Below, one piece after another: positions 59,071 to 64,000 of a DNA stretch of 64,000 nucleotides; positions within the stretch are counted from its first letter, which is position 1; every line of letters starts with the position of its first letter. The notes beneath the pieces are model-generated. The model was not told where the DNA came from. It ran no database searches and saw only the letters and a list, made by a program, of their open reading frames with translations. Source of the stretch: Kappaphycus alvarezii (taxonomy: Eukaryota > Rhodophyta > Florideophyceae > Gigartinales > Solieriaceae); the NCBI GenBank assembly GCA_002205965.3, contig NADL03000019.1, positions 742,351 through 806,350 of the forward strand, in the 5' to 3' direction. Both the position numbers and the translations under genes were made by a program.

Positions 59071-60204
59071 CTAGTAATCATAGTCTGCACCCGCGAGAGC
59101 AGGTCGCTCCCCCACTACCCGCGTGAAACGCCAGGGTACCTTGTTAACCGTGACCCGATGGGGTACCCCTATGGTTGTTCGCCAAGGATCTCCTTGTTGT
59201 TTACTCATCTGGGTGTCACTCAGATGGAGGTAGTACTGAGGTGGTCTCAGCCGCTTGCGTCGGTGGTAATGCGCCATCGCGTTGAAAGGAATTGAAGACC
59301 TGGGTTCCCAGACATCATCACTGAGTAAATAGTTCGTCCAGTGGACGCGGTACAATCTGATATCAAGATCGTGATCGACTATCCGATCAAATGAATAGGG
59401 ACCAAGGTCACCTGGGGCTTCAGTGAGGTCGTCCTCACTTTCGTTTGCAGTCAGGGTGCCCGATGCAGGTATGTCTTCATTAGTGCGAGGAGTCCTTGGT
59501 AGTCCCTGCAGTGCGGCAAGGCGGGAAGAACGGCGAAGCGTTGCTTCTTGTTCTTGTTCGGCGGTGGGGTTTGGATCCTCCACTGATGTCGACCCAGGAT
59601 TACCCTGAGAGGCTTCCGTCCCTTGCTGAGAAGGTGACGGGGTTGCGACTCCTGAGTCAGGAATGTGCTGACTTCCTTGAGTATCGGGTGGGTCCGATTG
59701 AGTTGCACTCGGCAGTGACCGAGTAGGTGTCTTCGATAAATGGTCTTGAAATACCTTACACTCAAGTACGTCTCGAAGGATGGTAACTGTATGTGATTTA
59801 ACCCTCACAACTGGGTACGGACCCAACGCTTTCGCTTGGAGCTTGTGCTCCGGCAGATTATCAACCGGCTCGTTTCTCGGCGCGTTTGGCTCGTCGCTCT
59901 TTGTTCTTTTCGCGCTGACAAAGACATAGTCGTCCACTGAGATTTCCTCAGTGCTGGGTCGTAAGCGTAGATCGTAATCACGCTTGTATGCACGTTGAGC
60001 TTTGCTCAACTTCCTCTTCGAAGTTGCCAAAAGAGCCTTTAAACTATCGTAGAAGCGTCGCTTTACTTGGCTCTGGTGTACATCTTCGAGCTCGATTGAC
60101 CTCACTCCTTTCAAGGCGAGTGGGTTGGAGGCCCGGGTGAGTACCAGCTCAAATCAGGTGTGACCGGTTGCCCGGTGCACGGCATTATTGTAACCATAGG
60201 TTAC
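54723..60204. repeat. Dense field of short perfect hairpins
   Basis: By eye at least 30 perfect inverted repeats with arms of 6-9 bp and loops of 0-10 nt, plus many with 5-bp arms, occur here, often less than 100 bp apart. Examples: 54723-54737, 54765-54782, 55360-55377, 55596-55612, 55704-55722, 55757-55773, 57638-57653, 58161-58177, 58259-58276 (18-bp perfect palindrome), 58367-58384, 58667-58683, 59707-59724, 59994-60010 and 60190-60204. They occur in non-coding DNA and in the integrase-end coding region alike. Density falls off in the integrase core beyond 60.2 kb. See findings. Confidence 0.8.
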
Positions 60205-61015
60205 GGTGGCGTGGAACTGATCCCAGTCCCTTCCATGCTCACTACAAAAGTGACGCAATGCCGACAGAATGGTGCTGCTGAATCTCTCCGTCTGCACATT
60301 GGTCTGCTGATGATAACCCGTCGTAAACAAGTTAAGCATGCACATTCCAGAGCATATGTTCTGGAAGAACTTGCTGGCCAACTGACCTGCGTTGTCAGAC
60401 ACCAAATATACAGGACTACCGTATACGAACACCTATTCTTCACAGAATGCTTTGATGATCGTCACCGCGGTAACATTACGCAATGGAACTGTTCGAACGA
60501 GGTTCAAAAATTGATCTTTGATTACCAACAGACATAGATAATCCAAAGAAGTTCTTGATAAGGGACCGAGGATGTCGAATCCCCAAACCGGAGTGGACTC
60601 GAGGGTGGAAACAACTTGAGGAAGTTTGCATGATTCCTAAGAGCAATTCGATCTTTCGGGCAGCTCGTACATTGCCGTACGGTATTGTAGAAAGTACGAA
60701 GTAGAGTCATGTACGTTCTTGTACCTCCGGGATGCCCAGACATATTTGCGCAATGAGATACAATTAACACGCGCGAGCGGAGCGACGATGGTAAGTAGAT
60801 CTATACCGAGTTGTCAACCTTCGCTAAGCGCACGGACCAGTCCACGCTGGTCGATCTAAAGGTCTCGAACCTTACGTTCGTCAGTGGTGGAGGTGTCCTT
60901 CACTTCTTTGCAGAATTTATCCTTCTCTTGTTCTCGGAAGATCTCCTCCGTTTAGGGCAGTTCAAGCTCACGCGCTGGGTCGGTAGCATAAATCGCGTCC
61001 AACCAGGTTAGCTCG
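59071..61015 (-). mobile_element. Chromovirus (Ty3/Gypsy) fossil, integrase end
   Basis: Minus-strand end of a Ty3/Gypsy polyprotein. Parts in coding order: an HHCC-type integrase zinc-finger region (about 60,770-60,600; MSGHPGGTRTYMTLLRTFY, CTSCPKDR), integrase core (about 60,440-60,160; LVSDNAGQ, ALRHFCSEHGRDWDQF) and an open 347-codon segment (60,114-59,071). That segment holds the integrase C-terminus (LGPYPVVRVKSHTVTIL), a low-complexity linker and a chromodomain-like module (SFDRIVDHDLDIRLYRVHWT, then DDVWEP). Such a module targets integration to marked chromatin in chromoviruses. Only this end of the polyprotein is recognisable; the copy is broken with a few breaks in this part. Matching LTRs were not identified. 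Confidence 0.75.
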
Positions 61016-61511
61016 TAGTGTAGACTGTTTTCAAAGTGAAATATGGCGCACTGCCATCCGAATGCGGGTTGTGTCTGATAGGGATAAATCGTCTGGAGAA
61101 GAGATATTTAGAACCAATTACCCGAGAAGTTGGTGTTGCAAGCGACAAAAGTGCTACCGTGGTAGAGTTGTACGAATAAAAAGGAGAGGATAAGGAAGAA
61201 AGTTGAGAGGGCTACAAGCAAGCATAGAAGGGACAGGGTATACCATTGATGCTCTGTGAACAGCGTTGGAAAAAGTTTTCTTGGGTCTGAAGTTGACCCT
61301 CAACTTCGTACTACTCGTTACTTGACTTGAAGTTGTCTACCAACTTGCTTGACCTCCACAAGGGAAAGCAATTTACGCAGCCTTTATACACTTTTCGGCT
61401 AACCCAAAAGTCTCAAACAAACGCACTAAGAACCGTAAAGTGCACTGAAGAGAATCATGTGGACTATAGAGACTAGCAAAGAGATACTTCCGAGATAAAT
61501 ATCTATGTCTC
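61016..61511. other. Non-coding, no gene seen
   Basis: Beyond the recognisable polyprotein of the chromovirus fossil. No coding signal; a short hairpin-like pair (GAAGTTGACCCTCAACTTC) occurs near 61,292. Confidence 0.35.
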
Positions 61512-62010
61512 CTACTCACAATCGTTATCCTCAAGGTTCGAATCCAGTAATCCCTCTAAAATATCCATACCCCCAATACAATCCCCACAAATTCCCTCGA
61601 ACGACTCAGAATAATAAATAGCCTCATCGGAAATATCATGATCCTCTAACTCCTCCTCGCAATTCTCAGCCCCATCTCCATCCGAAGTGTTAGAGATTAT
61701 AATCACGCCCTCAATCTGCCCTTCGTCCCCTACCAAATATCCGCACAGCTGTACACCATCATTTCCCACGGATCTACCCCGGCTTCCTCATTATAAGGTC
61801 CCTCCGCGTCCACCTCGGTATCCTATGACTCCTCCGCCTTCTCCAAAATTGTTGACGAACCACTTCCGAACACACTCCCGGTCCATCCTCCTGAATTACT
61901 CTTTGTATTCCGTTGGTCCATTTTCCATTCAAGCTAAACCGTTAATGGGACGAGGGGCCCTCGTTGATTTTTGGATGTTAAAGAAAGGCGGAGGTGGTTC
62001 ATGTTGATGG
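61512..62010 (-). CDS. Acidic hypothetical protein
   Basis: The minus-strand frame 61,769-61,512 encodes 85 residues with a strongly acidic tail (CEEELEDHDISDEAIYY, LEGLLDSNLEDNDCE). A TATA box at 62,089-62,098 and a short C/A-rich leader point to a transcript starting near 62,065, whose first ATG (near 62,003) opens a short frame that does not join the acidic part without a frame change. It could be a host gene or the start of an element's first gene. No domain recognised. Confidence 0.3.
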
Positions 62011-62088
62011 CGAAAGAGAGAGGGGTATTCGGGTGAGTTGATGTGGTTGTTGATGGTAGATTGGAGCATAGATGACTTTGTTGTAGCG

Positions 62089-62098
62089 CTTTATATAG
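62089..62098 (-). promoter_or_regulatory. TATA box
   Basis: CTATATAAAG on the minus strand, identical to the box at 14,257 and to the Copia LTR box. It would serve the acidic hypothetical gene. Confidence 0.45.
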
Positions 62099-62099
62099 G

Positions 62100-63229
62100 G
62101 ACATTCTTTGATCCTCTCCATGGCCTTTGGTAAAAAAAAATGAGGACTTGGTGTGATTGTCAATTTGCGCAAAATCGAAAAAGAATGTGCTCGACAGAAT
62201 ATAGGAACTGCATTTGGATTAAAAGGGGAGAAAGTCTTTGAGTTACTCTTTTTTTAAAAAAAAAGATAGGAAATCGATTTGAGACGGTTAGAATTCATCG
62301 ATGGATCCTGGGATGAGAGGAATAAATTTGCGGTAAGGACTATTTTTATGAAAACACGCTCTCCCACTCAAGGTGATCGTCCACTTCTTCATTGTTTGTG
62401 CTCTTCTGGTAGTTCTATCCATTCATCGGGGAAAATATATGGTTGCTGAATTAATATGGCAGTAACCGATTTCCAATATGGTGAGAGATTATGTACTGTG
62501 CGATGCCTCTGTTCCTTGGTCGAGAGTTTCATATTCCTTCTTATGGTTTCACAGTTTTCTTCAATGAGCTCTTCTTGTTTCGTTTCTCCAAACCTTTCAA
62601 ATGTTAGATGGTAGATTTATTATGCGAATTTTTCTGGCAAAAGGCTTCAGAAACGGGTATCCGAAGGAGAAAAAACTCCTAAAATAAGGACTGAATCCTC
62701 AAGAGTAAGGTGCGCCCCGTGATTTCTTTGGAAGCACATGCAAATAGTTATCGCAAACAGGAAATTATCTCGGCTTCTCGAGGGTCCTCCGTTACTTCGC
62801 CGAAGCCAACTTCTAATTGGTAGCCGTACAATAATTGAGGAGACATAGTTTCCCCTTGGGAGATTAGGTGGTGTTGAAGGTGATCTCCTTGGTGATCTTC
62901 CTAGTTGTTCTTAACGCCTTGCTATCTTTGATTATCTGCATCGATCACTGGATGGTCCTGCTTTTCTCATCATGACGGTCTCGGGAGGATCTCGGTCTTG
63001 ATCTGAGCTCCAATTTCTAGGTGGAGAACGTAAGGTTCCCATAAGGGGTATAGGACCACTAGATATTCAGTGTCGGCATCCAAACCATAGCCTGTGGGTG
63101 ATACCTCAGGACGCTCTTTTAGAACGAATACACGCCTCTGATAACGTTTGGAAAGGAGAAGGATAGTTTATATTCTGGAAAGATATCTGTATCTTCCAAT
63201 CGGAGTAGCGGTAGATTATCTGCAAATAC
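62100..63229. other. No gene recognised
   Basis: AT-moderate, no convincing frame. Coding-like traces on the minus strand near 62,950-63,080 are too short to assign. Confidence 0.3.
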
Positions 63230-63690
63230 TCAAGGCCGATTGATAAGAAATCGTCCGTCTTGAAAAGAACAGAAAAACCTCAATAGTAGGTTATAACCTT
63301 CTGAGAGATGTGATCCATTCAGCATCCGTAAGCATAAGCAAATGTTAATGAACTGAATAATTACAAGTGACTTTGAATATTCTCGTTGAAAACAGTCGTA
63401 CCCACTCCCAAGCTCTCTTCCACCGATCAGAATCATCATACAATTATGGAATAAAATATTCCTTGGGTGGACAGGCTGTGATATCATCAAAACTGCTTCC
63501 GTCTTCTCTTGGAACGGGACGAGACCACGAGCATGAATGGTTTTCCTCGATTCATTCCTGAATTTGACAAAAGTTCGTTGTGCGGGGGTCTCGCCTTGGT
63601 AACCAAGCATGGATTAGAGTACTTTGTTTCGAAGGCCGTCCACTTGACCATCTGTTGCAACGCCTTCCCGTGGATCACGAGACCTTTAGA
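63230..63690 (-). pseudogene. Unassigned coding remnant
   Basis: Minus-strand open segments of 126 and 63 codons in two overlapping frames (GETPAQRTFVKFRNESRKTI, ALQQMVKWTAFETKYSN). Composition looks protein-like but I recognise no domain. It may belong to another retrotransposon running in from the right edge. An overlapping plus-strand frame is the alternative. Confidence 0.25.
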
Positions 63691-64000
63691 ACCAACCGCA
63701 AATTTCCGACCATTCGCACCCGACTGAAAGACCCCCTAACTAGCATTGACTCGCTCCGCTTACCATGCCGTGCAGATTATAGCTCAGTTTCGCTTACAAT
63801 TTCCTTTAGCCCGTTTGTGTTGGAAATAGTATCCTTTTTTTGTCATTCGTCGGGTTTTCCCGTACAGTGGTTCAAAGTAGGAATGTCCGTTTCTTCTCTT
63901 CCTCCTTCTATATCATAGGGGACCTTTGGGATCACTTCCTTCCATTCTATGCTGCTGCCTGATAAAGTATTTGATATAGCTCTTTTATCGTCCCAAACAT

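Noticed and set aside
54723-60204. Hairpins as bacterial-type terminators or a CRISPR array
   Set aside because: No U-tracts follow the stems, spacing is irregular, stem sequences differ, and the context is eukaryotic retroelement DNA.
61530-61545. Exact tRNA B-box match GGTTCGAATCC
   Set aside because: No A-box at proper distance and no cloverleaf can be drawn; it lies inside an acidic coding frame.

Overview
The window looks like nuclear DNA of a photosynthetic eukaryote, most likely a multicellular (florideophyte-type) red alga. This is inference. The host genes are small and intron-poor and include a DUF1995 protein (a plastid-lineage family) and an LPEAT1-like acyltransferase. Introns are short GT-AG, one with a TGCTAAC branch site. 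Most of the rest is old transposable elements. I found no rRNA, convincing tRNA, CRISPR array or prokaryotic operon.

Layout. 1-8.5 kb: fossils of LTR retrotransposons (gag, zinc knuckle, protease) and an unidentified coiled-coil coding remnant. 8.9-17 kb: a gene island with COX6A (three exons, clean reading frame), a possible GNAT-like plastid protein, a DUF1995 protein, a two-finger C2H2 protein and an unidentified spliced gene. 18.3-22.6 kb: an old Copia element with both LTRs and a 5-bp target duplication. 23.4-26.9 kb: a membrane RING-H2 ubiquitin ligase and a lysophospholipid acyltransferase. 27.0-30.4 kb: a LINE whose C-terminus looks like a CCHC plus restriction-like endonuclease type. 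31-42.3 kb: gene-poor, increasingly AT-rich DNA holding one PIF/Harbinger element with its two convergent genes. 42.3-47.1 kb: a second gene island with an unknown gene and a mitochondrial 2-oxoglutarate/malate carrier. 48-54.5 kb: a degraded YqaJ-type nuclease gene and a pogo-like DDE transposase. 54.7-61 kb: the integrase/chromodomain end of a chromovirus fossil plus several kilobases of non-coding DNA, all packed with short perfect hairpins. 61-64 kb: unassigned remnants.

Three signals stand out. (1) From 54,723 to 60,204 there is a dense field of short perfect inverted repeats. Many share a core such as AGG-N4-CCT or ATTTC while their flanking arms differ but remain complementary. (2) Palindromic GTAC-type tracts (TGTACAGTACTGTAC and variants) sit between host genes, often 100-350 bp upstream of start codons, and are nearly absent from the elements. 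(3) The LINE reverse-transcriptase active site is duplicated in frame, and the second copy lies in a 24-bp perfect palindrome.

Several recognisable host genes are split over two or three frames by single-base shifts, usually in short homopolymers. This pattern fits uncorrected long-read consensus errors at least as well as true pseudogenes, so host CDS ranges below span the whole gene and not one open frame.
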